Below, piece after piece: positions 44,390-52,897 of a DNA stretch of 64,000 nt (its first letter is position 1; every line of letters begins with the position of its first letter). Under the pieces are notes generated by a model. It was given only the letters and a program-made list of their open reading frames with translations, had not been told where the DNA came from and made no database searches. The stretch spans positions 96,484 through 160,483 of the forward strand of contig JBMFWA010000002.1 of the NCBI GenBank assembly GCA_049965715.1, given 5' to 3'. The DNA is from JAKAFX01 sp049965715 (GTDB lineage Archaea; Thermoplasmatota; Thermoplasmata; Thermoplasmatales; Thermoplasmataceae). The translations under genes and the position numbers were made by a program.

Positions 44390-47053
44390 ATGATTTCATT
44401 CACTGATCAACAATCCGAGGAGATCAAGCAGCAGTGGGCTTCCATATTCTCCAGGTACGGTTATGACGAGAAGATCAATGAGATCAGGGAACTCTTTCCG
44501 GATAAGCGAACACTCTTCGTCTCGTTCAAGCATATCTCAGAATTTGACAACGATTTTGCCAACTCGCTTCTGAAGTCTCCGGAATTGTTCCTCAGGCTCG
44601 GGCAGGAGGTCATAACAAAGGACTGGGCGCCTACCAGGCGCTCGGATTCAAAACGCGTGAACATAAGGCTTTTTGATATTCCCGAGAAGGACATCAAGGT
44701 TGACATCAGGGACATCCGGGCCCAGAATATCGGCACAATCATCAGTGTAACGGGCATAATCAGGAAGAATACTGAGGTCCTTCCAAGACTCCAGAATGCA
44801 GCGTTTGAATGTTCACAGTGCGGTGCGATACAGATGGTACCACAGGTTCGCGGGAAACTTGAAGAGCCCCAGGTTTGCGATTCATGCGGCACAGAGAGAC
44901 CGAAGGCAAAATTCAAGCTTCTTCCGAATGAATCAGAGTTCGTTGATGTCGAAAAGATAGAGGTTCAGGAGAATCCTGAAACCATCGAAGGCGGTGCACA
45001 GCCCCAGAGGATAACGCTGATAGTGGAGGACGACCTGACCGGAAACCTGTTTCCTGGAGACAGGATCAGTGCCGAGGGAATACTCATTGCAGAGCAGAAG
45101 AAGGCGGGAAACGTTCCGCTGACCGAGTTCAGCATCTATATTTATGTCATCAATTACAGCAAGGATGTGAAGGAGATCGGGGACGTTGAGATCAGGCCAG
45201 AGGACGAGAAGGAGATACTCCGGCTCTCGAGGCTCGATGACATTGTAGATCAGTTCGTACAGTCCATAGCCCCCACAATATACGGAATGGAGATGATCAA
45301 GAAAGCCCTGGTGCTCCAGATGTTCGGCGGCCTCCGGAAAACCATGAAGGACGGGACAAACATGAGGGGCGATATCCACATCCTACTGCTTGGCGATCCT
45401 GGTACTGCGAAGTCCCAGTTACTCAGGTATATGACAGACATATCTCCAAGGGGAATATTTGCCTTCGGGAAAGGATCCAGCGCTGCAGGACTTACCGCAG
45501 CAGCTGTCAGGGATGACTTCGGAGAGGGTAGATGGACCCTTGAAGCCGGCGTTCTCGTCCTCGCAAACAACGGACTGGCTGCCATTGATGAACTGGACAA
45601 GATGGACCAGACTGATGTCGCGTCAATGCACGAGGCAATGGAACAGCAGAGCTTTCACCCTGACACTATGATTGAATACAATGGAACCGAGGTTCCGATT
45701 GGCAGCTTTGTCGACAGCATGTTTGAGAATTCAAATGGCATAAGAGTGCCGGGAGTGAACTGCGAGATTCTTAAACCCTATTCCACATATATAGAAACGA
45801 CTGATTTTGATCGCATATTGAAGAGGAGGGTCATACAGGTGAGCAGGCATTTTGCCCCCGGAGAACTGTACAGGATTCACACTGAGGACGGGAGGAGTGT
45901 TGCCGTGACCGAAGAACATCCGTTCTTTGTCCTTCTCGATGGCAGCATAAGAGTGATTCCTGCCCGTGAACTGGTTCCGGGAACCCTGATTCCAGCAGTA
46001 TCCCGTGATGGACACTGGAACGGAAGTGGAAATTCCGTGATCAGCGGTTCATCTTCTGGTACGGTCAGCCTTGAGATGGTGGAAAGCCCCGCTAAGGTCA
46101 TTACATGGGTTCCCGTCTCAGAAATTGTCCGCGAACCATACTCAGGCAGGTGGGTCTATGATATCGCAGTGGAGGATACGAAGGCGATATTCTCGAGGGG
46201 AATTGTGCTGCACAATTCCATAACGATATCCAAGGCCGGCATAATGGCCACTCTGAAATCAAGATGCTCCGTGCTTGCTGCCGCAAACCCCAAGTTCGGA
46301 AGGTACGACACGAACCTGAGCATAGTGGATCAGACATGGTTCCCGCTCCCTCTCCTCTCGAGATTTGACGTTATATTCAAGGTTCTCGACGAACCACAGG
46401 TTGCAAGGGATTCAAGGCTGGCAGATCACGTTCTGAACGCACACAGGATCGGAGAGGTGTACCGCAAGGAAGAGATTGAGGCCAACGAGAACAAAACCGT
46501 CGTCGAGGATGTCAATTATGTGCCCAGGATACCAAAGGATGTCATAAGGCGTTACGTCGCATACGCAAGAAGCAGGGTGTTCCCTGTCCTCACCGATGAG
46601 GCTGTGGAAACCATAAAAACTTATTATGTGAAGGCGAGAAACAGCAAAGCAGAATCCATGCAGATCACCGCCAGGCAGCTGGAATCCACCATTAGGCTCT
46701 CAGAGGCAAGCGCCAGGGTCAGGCTTTCGCCAGTGGTGACAAAAAGCGATGCGGAGCTTGCCATAAAGATCATCAACTATTATCTGAGCGACGTGGCATC
46801 CGACGAGGGAAAGGTGGATGCTGACATAATCAATGTGGGTATGTCGTCAAGGCAGAGGAACGATTTAGAATCGGTCTATTTCATAGTTAAGAAGCTCATG
46901 GGAAAGGAGGGCTATGCCCTCACAGCTGAGGTCGAGAAAGAGGCAAAGAACCTCGGTATCAATGAGGCAAGGACAAAATCCATCATCAACAAGCTTAAAT
47001 CCCAGGGGCAGGTGTATGAGCCGAGCGATGGAAAACTGAGGGCAATCTCGTGA
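44390..47053 (+). CDS. mcm: Replicative DNA helicase MCM, interrupted by an intein
   Basis: The hexameric helicase of archaeal replication. The N-terminal domain holds the zinc motif CSQCG...CDSCG. The AAA+ core shows Walker A GDPGTAKSQ, Walker B AAIDELDKM, sensor 1 (LAAANP) and the arginine finger LLSRFD, and a C-terminal winged helix ends the protein. Between MHEAMEQQ and SITISKAG sits a 189-residue intein (45650-46216). Without it the helicase is about 698 residues, normal for MCM. ATG 44390 lies about 25-30 nt after TATA-like AATTATATGG; the frame start at 44330 is unlikely. The next gene overlaps by 4 bp. Confidence 0.96.
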   Translation: MISFTDQQSEEIKQQWASIFSRYGYDEKINEIRELFPDKRTLFVSFKHISEFDNDFANSLLKSPELFLRLGQEVITKDWAPTRRSDSKRVNIRLFDIPEKDIKVDIRDIRAQNIGTIISVTGIIRKNTEVLPRLQNAAFECSQCGAIQMVPQVRGKLEEPQVCDSCGTERPKAKFKLLPNESEFVDVEKIEVQENPETIEGGAQPQRITLIVEDDLTGNLFPGDRISAEGILIAEQKKAGNVPLTEFSIYIYVINYSKDVKEIGDVEIRPEDEKEILRLSRLDDIVDQFVQSIAPTIYGMEMIKKALVLQMFGGLRKTMKDGTNMRGDIHILLLGDPGTAKSQLLRYMTDISPRGIFAFGKGSSAAGLTAAAVRDDFGEGRWTLEAGVLVLANNGLAAIDELDKMDQTDVASMHEAMEQQSFHPDTMIEYNGTEVPIGSFVDSMFENSNGIRVPGVNCEILKPYSTYIETTDFDRILKRRVIQVSRHFAPGELYRIHTEDGRSVAVTEEHPFFVLLDGSIRVIPARELVPGTLIPAVSRDGHWNGSGNSVISGSSSGTVSLEMVESPAKVITWVPVSEIVREPYSGRWVYDIAVEDTKAIFSRGIVLHNSITISKAGIMATLKSRCSVLAAANPKFGRYDTNLSIVDQTWFPLPLLSRFDVIFKVLDEPQVARDSRLADHVLNAHRIGEVYRKEEIEANENKTVVEDVNYVPRIPKDVIRRYVAYARSRVFPVLTDEAVETIKTYYVKARNSKAESMQITARQLESTIRLSEASARVRLSPVVTKSDAELAIKIINYYLSDVASDEGKVDADIINVGMSSRQRNDLESVYFIVKKLMGKEGYALTAEVEKEAKNLGINEARTKSIINKLKSQGQVYEPSDGKLRAIS
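45650..46216 (+). other. Mini-intein within MCM (189 aa, no homing endonuclease)
   Basis: The host protein jumps from EAMEQQ to a splicing domain and back to SITISKAGIMATL. Intein features: Ser1 (SFHPDTMIEYNG) instead of the more usual Cys, block B in SVAVTEEHPFFV (T-x-x-H), block F VYDIAVEDTKAIFSRG, and the terminal IVLHN followed by Ser+1. No DOD (LAGLIDADG) endonuclease is present; a Ser/Gly-rich linker (GNGSGNSVISGSSSGTV-like, near intein residues 123-139) fills the place. Insertion is between Walker B and sensor 1, close to the active site. Splicing should restore MCM; it is not shown here. Confidence 0.93.
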
Positions 47054-47358
47054 AAGATCAGATCGTGATGAAGGTCATGAGCGTCAGAGGTGAAGTTCTG
47101 CTCGCAGCCGCTGACAGATCACTCCTCGGTACTACCCTGAGGGAGAGGAACCTTCACCTGGAGGTCAGCGAATCATTTTATGGTGACATGAAGGTTTCGG
47201 AGGAAACTTTCCTGTCGGCACTGGGCATCTGCACCATAGCGAACCTTGTGGGAAAGCAGGTGGTGAATCTTGCGATCAGGGAAGGCTTCGTGGATCCGGA
47301 AAACGTGATAACCATATCGGGCATCCCCCATGCGCAGTACGCGCAGATGAGTGTTTGA
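47050..47358 (+). CDS. DUF424 family protein
   Basis: A small archaeal conserved protein of 102 residues, with EVLLAAADRSLLGTTLRERNLHLEV and the later ICTIANLVGKQVVNLA segment typical of DUF424. GTG start, overlapping mcm by 4 bp. The function is unknown; archaeal homologues often sit near translation or replication genes. The UbiE-type methyltransferase starts at its stop. Confidence 0.83.
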   Translation: MKDQIVMKVMSVRGEVLLAAADRSLLGTTLRERNLHLEVSESFYGDMKVSEETFLSALGICTIANLVGKQVVNLAIREGFVDPENVITISGIPHAQYAQMSV

Positions 47359-47359
47359 A

Positions 47360-48022
47360 ATGCCGGAAAATGTAGTGAAAGTGTTCAACAGCATATCCTC
47401 AAAATACGATCTTCTGGATTTCATGATAAGCTTCGGCATGGACAGGTCCTGGAGAAAGGAAGTTGTGAGGGAGCTTTCTCCGGTTCATGGATCAACGGTT
47501 CTTGACTGCGGTTCCGGAACTGGAAAGCTCGCATACATGATCAGCAGAAAGTGCAGGGAATGCAGGATGATATGCCTGGACATAACGGAAAGCATGTTCA
47601 GGAGGGACCGGCTGCCTGATTCAAAATTCATAGTATCATCAGCCCTGAGCATACCGCTGGCTGATGAATCTGTCGATTACGTATCATCTGCGTTTCTCAC
47701 AAGGAATGTCGGCGATGTGAAAGGATACTTCAGCGAGGTGCACCGGGTCCTCAGGAAGGGCGGCAGGTTCGCCAACCTGGACATTTACAATCCTGCAGTA
47801 CCGGTATTCAGGGACCTGTTCAGACTTTACTTTTACAGGCTGGTGCCGGCATTCGGCGACATTGCCACCAGATCCGACTCCTATTCCTACCTGTCAAGAT
47901 CAGTGCAGAAATTTCATTCGCCTGATCAGGTCAGTTCAATGCTTGAGGAAGCTGGATTCAGCAACATCAGGAGAATATCCCGTGCATTCTCCGTCATAAA
48001 CATACATTCAGCAACGAAATAG
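47360..48022 (+). CDS. ubiE: UbiE/MenG-type methyltransferase
   Basis: A class I SAM methyltransferase of the UbiE/MenG family, which methylates (demethyl)menaquinone. The family start PENVVKVFNSISSKYDLLDFM is clear (20-residue limit respected in parts). SAM motif I is LDCGSGTGKLA, followed by LDITESMF, VDYVSSAFLTRNVGD and the RVLRKGGRFANLD strand. About 220 residues. ATG 47360 is preferred over GTG 47351, which would overlap the DUF424 stop. Together with the bc complex genes, it fits a quinone-based respiratory chain. Confidence 0.86.
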   Translation: MPENVVKVFNSISSKYDLLDFMISFGMDRSWRKEVVRELSPVHGSTVLDCGSGTGKLAYMISRKCRECRMICLDITESMFRRDRLPDSKFIVSSALSIPLADESVDYVSSAFLTRNVGDVKGYFSEVHRVLRKGGRFANLDIYNPAVPVFRDLFRLYFYRLVPAFGDIATRSDSYSYLSRSVQKFHSPDQVSSMLEEAGFSNIRRISRAFSVINIHSATK

Positions 48023-48296
48023 ATTTTTCCACCTGTTTGATCAGAAATGAGGGATTGTTCAAAACTTTAACAGTCCTGGAAAATCACCTTCATCCTTTGA
48101 CGATGGGCATACAAAGAAAATATCCATGGTATAAATGTCATACTGGATGATTCATTTCCTGAACCCCATTCTGCTCGTGAGATCAAAACAGGAAAGTATC
48201 CTATTTCTGTTATATTCTGAGGTTTTTCAAACCAGGGCAGATTATTCTGTGTGATGACTCAATAAAAATCTTATATCTATAATAAATGCGGCAATC
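48023..48296. other. Intergenic region
   Basis: No gene is supported. TATA-like AAAATCTTATATC (about 48265-48277) precedes the ATG at 48297 by about 25 nt and is the likely promoter of the DUF6159 gene. Confidence 0.45.
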
Positions 48297-49169
48297 ATGT
48301 TTGAGAGGATGAAGAGTGGCTGGAGACTTGCGAAGATGGTCAGGAAAAGCGTCTCAAGAGATCGGAGCCTGTATCTTTTCCCCATTCTTACCGGCATTCT
48401 TGGCGTTGTGATCTTCGCAGTAACATTCCTGCTCCTCTTTATCGAAATACCGGTTTCCTCGGCATCCAGCAACTTCTATTTTTACATCATCGGCCTGTTT
48501 GCGGCATATGTCGCAGTGTATTTTGTCACAACCCTGATACTTCTCGGGATGCTCATCTGTTACAGATCATTCAACGCAGGTTCTCCGAAGAGCTTCAGGG
48601 AGTCACTTGGAATGGCGTGGAGTTACAAGGCAAAGGCATTTGAATGGGCTGTGTTCTACAGTGTTCTTCTCATGATACTGAGGGCCATAGAATCAAGATT
48701 CAGGGGGATTGGCGGTCTCATTGTGGGCGCAATTGGTTCATTTGCAATAACAGTGGCCACGTTTTTTGCAATCCCAGCAATTCTCGATTACAATGTTGGG
48801 CCGATCAAAGCGGTCGAACAGAGCGTTTCAACAATCAGGAAAAACTTCGGGACAACTTTTGGCGGAATAATCTACATCGATCTTTACACGACAATATTCA
48901 CTTTAGGCGGATTCCTGCTGCTCATTGCAGCCATATTCCTCATAGGATCAGTTCTGCCCCTGATACTCCTTCTCGCGATTTTCGCCATTTCAATAATCCT
49001 GATAATTCTCGGGCTCATCCTGAATTTCACCTACATGAATGTTTTCAAGATGATACTTTTCGACTACCTTAACGGAAAGGGTCTTCCAGAGGGATTCGAC
49101 GAAGCAACGATCAGGGCTTCTTTCAAGAGATCCAGGTCATCTGGCTTTGGAAGTACCGGCATACAGTAA
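48297..49169 (+). CDS. DUF6159-type integral membrane protein
   Basis: A 290-residue protein with about six TM helices. It starts with a short basic cytosolic segment (WRLAKMVRKSVSRDRSLYLFP), followed by helices at roughly 28-50, 57-82, 115-135, 145-165, 196-220 and 225-250, and a Ser/Arg-rich tail. The start pattern and TM layout fit DUF6159. No function is known. Its own TATA box gives a leaderless start. Confidence 0.72.
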   Translation: MFERMKSGWRLAKMVRKSVSRDRSLYLFPILTGILGVVIFAVTFLLLFIEIPVSSASSNFYFYIIGLFAAYVAVYFVTTLILLGMLICYRSFNAGSPKSFRESLGMAWSYKAKAFEWAVFYSVLLMILRAIESRFRGIGGLIVGAIGSFAITVATFFAIPAILDYNVGPIKAVEQSVSTIRKNFGTTFGGIIYIDLYTTIFTLGGFLLLIAAIFLIGSVLPLILLLAIFAISIILIILGLILNFTYMNVFKMILFDYLNGKGLPEGFDEATIRASFKRSRSSGFGSTGIQ

Positions 49170-49231
49170 GGCCGTATCCAGGTTAACCGACTTCAGGTCT
49201 CATGTGGGGAACCCTAGATCATGGGGTTATA

Positions 49232-49264
49232 ATAAGTGAAAGTAACAATATAACAATTACTTAT
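49232..49264. promoter_or_regulatory. Candidate operator: nested inverted repeat before the AbiE-like pair
   Basis: The promoter region holds ATAAGT at 49232-49237 facing ACTTAT at 49259-49264, with inner arms AGTAAC and ATTACT. It overlaps the downstream edge of a TATA-like GGTTATAATAAG (49225-49236) and the expected transcription start. AbiEi antitoxins repress their own operon by binding such repeats, so this is a plausible operator; that is inference. Confidence 0.5.
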
Positions 49265-49268
49265 CCAG

Positions 49269-49910
49269 ATGAAACCGATCGCATCCCTCCTCACCGGACA
49301 GGGGTTAAAAATCGCCGAACTCCAGGATTATGTTATCGACATCATTTATGACCACTTCCAGCCAGATGCCCTTCTGTATGGAGATACAGCAATATGGAGG
49401 TGCTTTGGTGGGATGAGGTTCTCCGAGGGCATTGACATTTATATGGATATAGATCCATTTAATCATTTTGTCTCGGCGCTAAAAGATTACAATCTTGAAC
49501 TCGCTTGGCAAGACCCGGAATTTCCCACCAGGATTCGCGTGGCTGGTATGGAAACAGATCTCCTCCTTGAAACGAAGCATGGTTACGCAGAGAACGAAAT
49601 GAGAACCTATTCAAGGGTTGATGGCACCACGAAGACAATCAGCCTGCTCAGCCCCACCGAACTGATGATTCGGAAGATGGAAGCATATGGCGGGAGAAGG
49701 TACATACGTGATATCTACGATCTTTTTATCCTCACCAGCTGGCTTAACAAGTCCGATTACGTGATAAAGTCCAGGTTCACCAGTTTCTTGAACGGAATAC
49801 ACAGACCTGTTGATGAGAAGGTTCTCAGTTCATTATTATACGCGGGAAGGATGGATTTGAACTTTGATCAAATGATTGAATATATGAAGAGATGGATCCA
49901 TGAAGTATGA
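49269..49910 (+). CDS. abiEii: AbiEii-like nucleotidyltransferase toxin
   Basis: A 213-residue protein of the AbiEii/Type IV TA nucleotidyltransferase group. Motif 1 is YGDTAIWRCFGG in place of the usual GGTA, and the catalytic acid block is MRFSEGIDIYMDID. A YIRDIYDLFIL-type segment (usual K-x-R-D-l-y-D-l) is present near residue 155. These enzymes inactivate tRNAs by nucleotidylation. It is first in a two-gene unit, the reverse of the classic abiEi-abiEii order, and its end overlaps the partner by 11 bp. The Gly-to-Asp change in motif 1 could affect activity. Confidence 0.78.
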   Translation: MKPIASLLTGQGLKIAELQDYVIDIIYDHFQPDALLYGDTAIWRCFGGMRFSEGIDIYMDIDPFNHFVSALKDYNLELAWQDPEFPTRIRVAGMETDLLLETKHGYAENEMRTYSRVDGTTKTISLLSPTELMIRKMEAYGGRRYIRDIYDLFILTSWLNKSDYVIKSRFTSFLNGIHRPVDEKVLSSLLYAGRMDLNFDQMIEYMKRWIHEV

Positions 49911-50475
49911 ATCTGCATTCATCATGTTCTTCGAAAAACAGAATATATTCATGACTGATGATGCAAGGAGATTTCTGTTGAGACTGAGTGCCAGTGAAGC
50001 TTACATAAGGCTGATGCTGCACAATCTTGTTCAGTCCGGGAAACTTTACAGGATAGGAAAAGGAGCCTACACTTTTCAGAGAAATGAAGGCATTATAGGA
50101 TTCCGGTTCAGACCTTTTTACTATGGTCTCCAATATGCTTTAACCATCAGGAAAATATGGACTCAACAGTCCATTCCAGTGACAATAACAAGGAGCAAGG
50201 CGGAGCCTGGAATCAGGGAACTCATGGGGATAAGGATCATTATTCATAGAATAAACGCCAAGGGGTTCTTCGGATTTGAGTATGTGAACTATGGCGGATT
50301 ATTTGTACCTGTCTCTGATCCAGAAAAGACTCTTCTGGATTTCATCTATTATGGAATTGAACTTGACCCTGAGACGAGGGCTGAACTTGAAAAGAGAGTG
50401 AATAAATCACTGTTGAAGGAATACACCGCAAGACCTTATGGTAGAGGGGATAAGCATCAGCCAGAATTTCATTAG
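49900..50475 (+). CDS. abiEi: AbiEi-like antitoxin/transcriptional regulator
   Basis: A 191-residue protein that begins with a winged-helix-type domain (NIFMTDDARRFLL, HNLVQSGKLYRIGKGAYTF, the signature pattern of AbiEi wHTH). The C-terminal domain has the EKTLLDFIYYG motif common in AbiEi proteins, with VPVSDPEK before it. It would neutralise the AbiEii-like toxin and repress the operon through the inverted repeat upstream. It overlaps the toxin gene by 11 bp. Gene order is toxin first, which is unusual for AbiE. Identity rests on motif and pairing. Confidence 0.78.
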   Translation: MKYESAFIMFFEKQNIFMTDDARRFLLRLSASEAYIRLMLHNLVQSGKLYRIGKGAYTFQRNEGIIGFRFRPFYYGLQYALTIRKIWTQQSIPVTITRSKAEPGIRELMGIRIIIHRINAKGFFGFEYVNYGGLFVPVSDPEKTLLDFIYYGIELDPETRAELEKRVNKSLLKEYTARPYGRGDKHQPEFH

Positions 50476-50638
50476 TAATTAATTTCGTTGGATCAACGCC
50501 GCCCAGGTCCATAACCGTGAGAAAAAGGGCAGAACCCTTGTTTCATCACTTCCATCAACAGATGCTCTCATCGCTGTTCGAAAGGACCCAGAATAGATCA
50601 GTCACAAATATAATGCAATCAAAGTTGCTTAATCATCG

Positions 50639-50645
50639 TTTTTTT
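50639..50645 (+). terminator. T7 tract, probable terminator of the AbiE-like operon
   Basis: Seven consecutive T about 165 nt after the abiEi stop. Archaeal termination commonly uses such U-tracts without a hairpin. Low to moderate support. Confidence 0.4.
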
Positions 50646-50679
50646 AGATTCGTTCCTCAGAGGTCCCTCTCCGACATTA

Positions 50680-50701
50680 TTATTGAATGAGAATTCAATA
50701 A
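50680..50701. repeat. Perfect 9-bp inverted repeat with GAGA loop
   Basis: TTATTGAAT-GAGA-ATTCAATAA. In RNA it would be an AU-rich stem with a GNRA-type tetraloop; in DNA it could be an operator. It lies about 230 bp upstream of trpB. Confidence 0.6.
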
Positions 50702-50879
50702 AAACAGGAAAGTATGACATGCTCGATCTGCATATTGAATCTACATGAATAACCAACTGCCTGCTCCGCAATATTGGATCCGGTTTTCCTTACGCAGCAG
50801 GTTCGCAGTTCAGGCCTCTTTTGTAGTAATGGTTTGCATGGTACATATAACATAATATGCCTGAGATAATAAACAATAA

Positions 50880-50890
50880 TGTATAAATAA
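50880..50890 (+). promoter_or_regulatory. TATA box of the trp operon
   Basis: TGTATAAATAA is centred 26 nt before the trpB ATG at 50911, which predicts a leaderless operon transcript. If so, control is at promoter level, not by a leader peptide. Confidence 0.65.
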
Positions 50891-50910
50891 TATGGTCATA
50901 TGCACACAAC

Positions 50911-52167
50911 ATGATGCAATACGAAAGGGAAGAGATACTCCCCTCAAAATGGTACAATGTTATTCCGGATCTGCCTGAACCTCTCGCACCCCCAAAGAGC
51001 GAAAGTTCCGATTCATCCTCCATTGAACTTCTGAACAGGATAATCCCCAAGGAGGTCCTGAGGCAGGAATTCACGTTCAACAGGTTTGAGAATATACCGG
51101 ACGAGATCAGGGAAAAATATCTTCTAGTCGGGAGACCGACCCCGCTGATAAGGGCAAAGGGGCTTGAGAATTTCCTGGATTATCATGGGAAGATATTCCT
51201 GAAGTACGAGGGTGCCACAGTAACGGGTTCCCATAAAATCAATACAGCAATTCCCCAGGTTTACTATGCCCACCAGGAGGGCGTCAAGGAGGTTGTGACT
51301 GAAACGGGGGCGGGTCAGTGGGGCACTGCCACCGCGCTCGCCTCTTCACTCTACGGAATGAAATCAAAGGTCTTCATGGTGAGGGTGAGTTATATGCAGA
51401 AGCAGCTCAGAAGAACAATAATGAACGTGTATGGTGCCGATGTGAGCCCAAGCCCTTCGAGGGAGACAAAATTCGGTTCCACAATACTTGACAGGGATCC
51501 GGACAGTCCAGGATCGCTGGGAATCGGAATAAGCGAAGCGGTTGAATATGCACTCGATAAGGGCATCAAGTACATGCTTGGGAGCGTGATGAATTCCGTC
51601 ATAACCCACCAGAGCGTCATAGGACTTGAAACACGCAGGCAGATGGAACTCATCGGGGAATTCCCGGACGTTATGATCGGATGCGTGGGCGGAGGCAGCA
51701 ATTTCTCGGGATTCACCTTCCCGTTCATCGACAAGGTGGCGGACATAGAGATGGTGGCATCTACCGCAACTGAAGTGGCAAAGTTCAGGGACGGTGAGTA
51801 CAAGTATGATTTCATCGACTCCGCGGGAATACTTCCCCAGCTGAGGATGTACTCGCTTGGTGCAAATTTCATTCCGGAGAAAATCTATGCAGGAGGCCTG
51901 AGATATCATGGCGCGGCTCCTGCGCTCTCCATGCTCGTAAAGAACGGGATGATCCGGCATGACGAGGTCAGCGAGGATGAAGTGATCAATGCACTCAGGA
52001 TATTCTCGAGGACCCAGGGAATCATTGCAGCACCTGAATCTGGTCATGCCATTGCAAGCGCAATCAAATACATTGAGAAGGACAGGTCATCCAAAAAAAC
52101 TGTCGTCATAAATGTCAGCGGCCATGGCCTGCTTGATCTTTCCATATTCACCAAGGGTGGTGTGTGA
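50911..52167 (+). CDS. trpB2: Tryptophan synthase beta chain, TrpB2 type
   Basis: Makes tryptophan from indole and serine with PLP. The 418-residue length, the N-terminal extension (WYNVIPDLPEPLAPP) and EVLRQEFTFNRFENIPDEIREKYL are of the TrpB2 subgroup. The PLP-lysine is in VTGSHKINTAIPQ, and ETGAGQWGTA binds substrate carboxylate. The glycine-rich phosphate loop is GCVGGGSNFSG. TrpB2 is the only TrpB in the operon and sits directly before trpA, so it probably serves as the alpha partner here, as described for some archaea. It leads the operon. Confidence 0.93.
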   Translation: MMQYEREEILPSKWYNVIPDLPEPLAPPKSESSDSSSIELLNRIIPKEVLRQEFTFNRFENIPDEIREKYLLVGRPTPLIRAKGLENFLDYHGKIFLKYEGATVTGSHKINTAIPQVYYAHQEGVKEVVTETGAGQWGTATALASSLYGMKSKVFMVRVSYMQKQLRRTIMNVYGADVSPSPSRETKFGSTILDRDPDSPGSLGIGISEAVEYALDKGIKYMLGSVMNSVITHQSVIGLETRRQMELIGEFPDVMIGCVGGGSNFSGFTFPFIDKVADIEMVASTATEVAKFRDGEYKYDFIDSAGILPQLRMYSLGANFIPEKIYAGGLRYHGAAPALSMLVKNGMIRHDEVSEDEVINALRIFSRTQGIIAAPESGHAIASAIKYIEKDRSSKKTVVINVSGHGLLDLSIFTKGGV

Positions 52168-52168
52168 G

Positions 52169-52897
52169 GTGGATATCGTTCCCTATTTCACCCTTGGCTT
52201 TCCGGATAATCGCACCCTGCTGGACTTCCTCGGAAGGATTCCGGACAAATCGGTAGGGAGGATGGAGTTCGGCTTCCAGTCTCCGGATCCGAAATATGAC
52301 GGCCCGCAGATAAAACAGACCCACAGGAGCCTGCGATCCGGCAGTGATATCGACAATGCTGAAATTTTCCGCACAGAGAGAAATTCTGGGATAAAACTCT
52401 ACGCACTGGTTTACTATGCCGATCATGAGGAGAAATTCGGGTCATTTCTTGAGAATCTTATTGATAGCGGATTCAGCGGGATAATACTTCCCGATATACT
52501 CATGGACTATTTCGGAAACAGATTCGACATAATCAGATCCGTCCGGGAAAGCGGGCTTGAATTCATCCCATTCTTCACTCCCGCCACGCCGGATGGCGTC
52601 ATAAGGGATGTGTCGAAAAGCACTGAATCCTGGATTTATTATGGCCTGCAGCCGTCCACTGGCATAACTGTGCCATTCGATCTTGATAGTGTCGTATCCC
52701 GCATACGTGAAATCCTTCCCGAACGGGAGATAGTGTTCGGCTTCGGGATCAAGGACGTATCTGAGGTGATCAGGCTGAAGAAGCTCGGTGCATCTGGTGC
52801 AGCAATAGGATCAGTGTTCGTGAATTACCTCAAGAACCGTGATATAGAAGGCTTTGAGACATTGATGAAAACACTGCTGGAGGGATCAGGTGCATAA
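52169..52897 (+). CDS. trpA: Tryptophan synthase alpha chain
   Basis: Cleaves indole-3-glycerol phosphate to indole. It is a TIM barrel of 242 residues. The catalytic glutamate is in RMEFGFQSPDP and the aspartate in KYDGP; the usual PFSDP sequence is changed to QSPDP. GFGIKDVSEV and AAIGSVFVN are the phosphate-binding loops. A frame opens at 52112 inside trpB, but GTG at 52169, one base after the trpB stop with GGTGGTG/GAGG upstream, gives the natural MDIVPYFTLGFPD start. It overlaps trpD by 8 bp. Confidence 0.92.
   Translation: MDIVPYFTLGFPDNRTLLDFLGRIPDKSVGRMEFGFQSPDPKYDGPQIKQTHRSLRSGSDIDNAEIFRTERNSGIKLYALVYYADHEEKFGSFLENLIDSGFSGIILPDILMDYFGNRFDIIRSVRESGLEFIPFFTPATPDGVIRDVSKSTESWIYYGLQPSTGITVPFDLDSVVSRIREILPEREIVFGFGIKDVSEVIRLKKLGASGAAIGSVFVNYLKNRDIEGFETLMKTLLEGSGA

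Larger units (their letters stand above)
50476..50879. other. Long leader/intergenic region before the trp operon
   Basis: About 400 bp without a supported gene. It holds a T-tract, a perfect 9-bp hairpin and, at its right end, the trp promoter (separate entries). No TrpY/TrpR gene is present. Confidence 0.5.

Noticed and set aside
44330..47053. MCM with a large insertion as a misassembly or frameshift
   Set aside because: The insertion is in frame, has full intein splicing blocks, and removing it restores an exact MCM sequence.
51364..52047. 227-codon minus-strand frame
   Set aside because: Shadow of trpB2; Cys/His-rich composition from codon antisense, no family resemblance.
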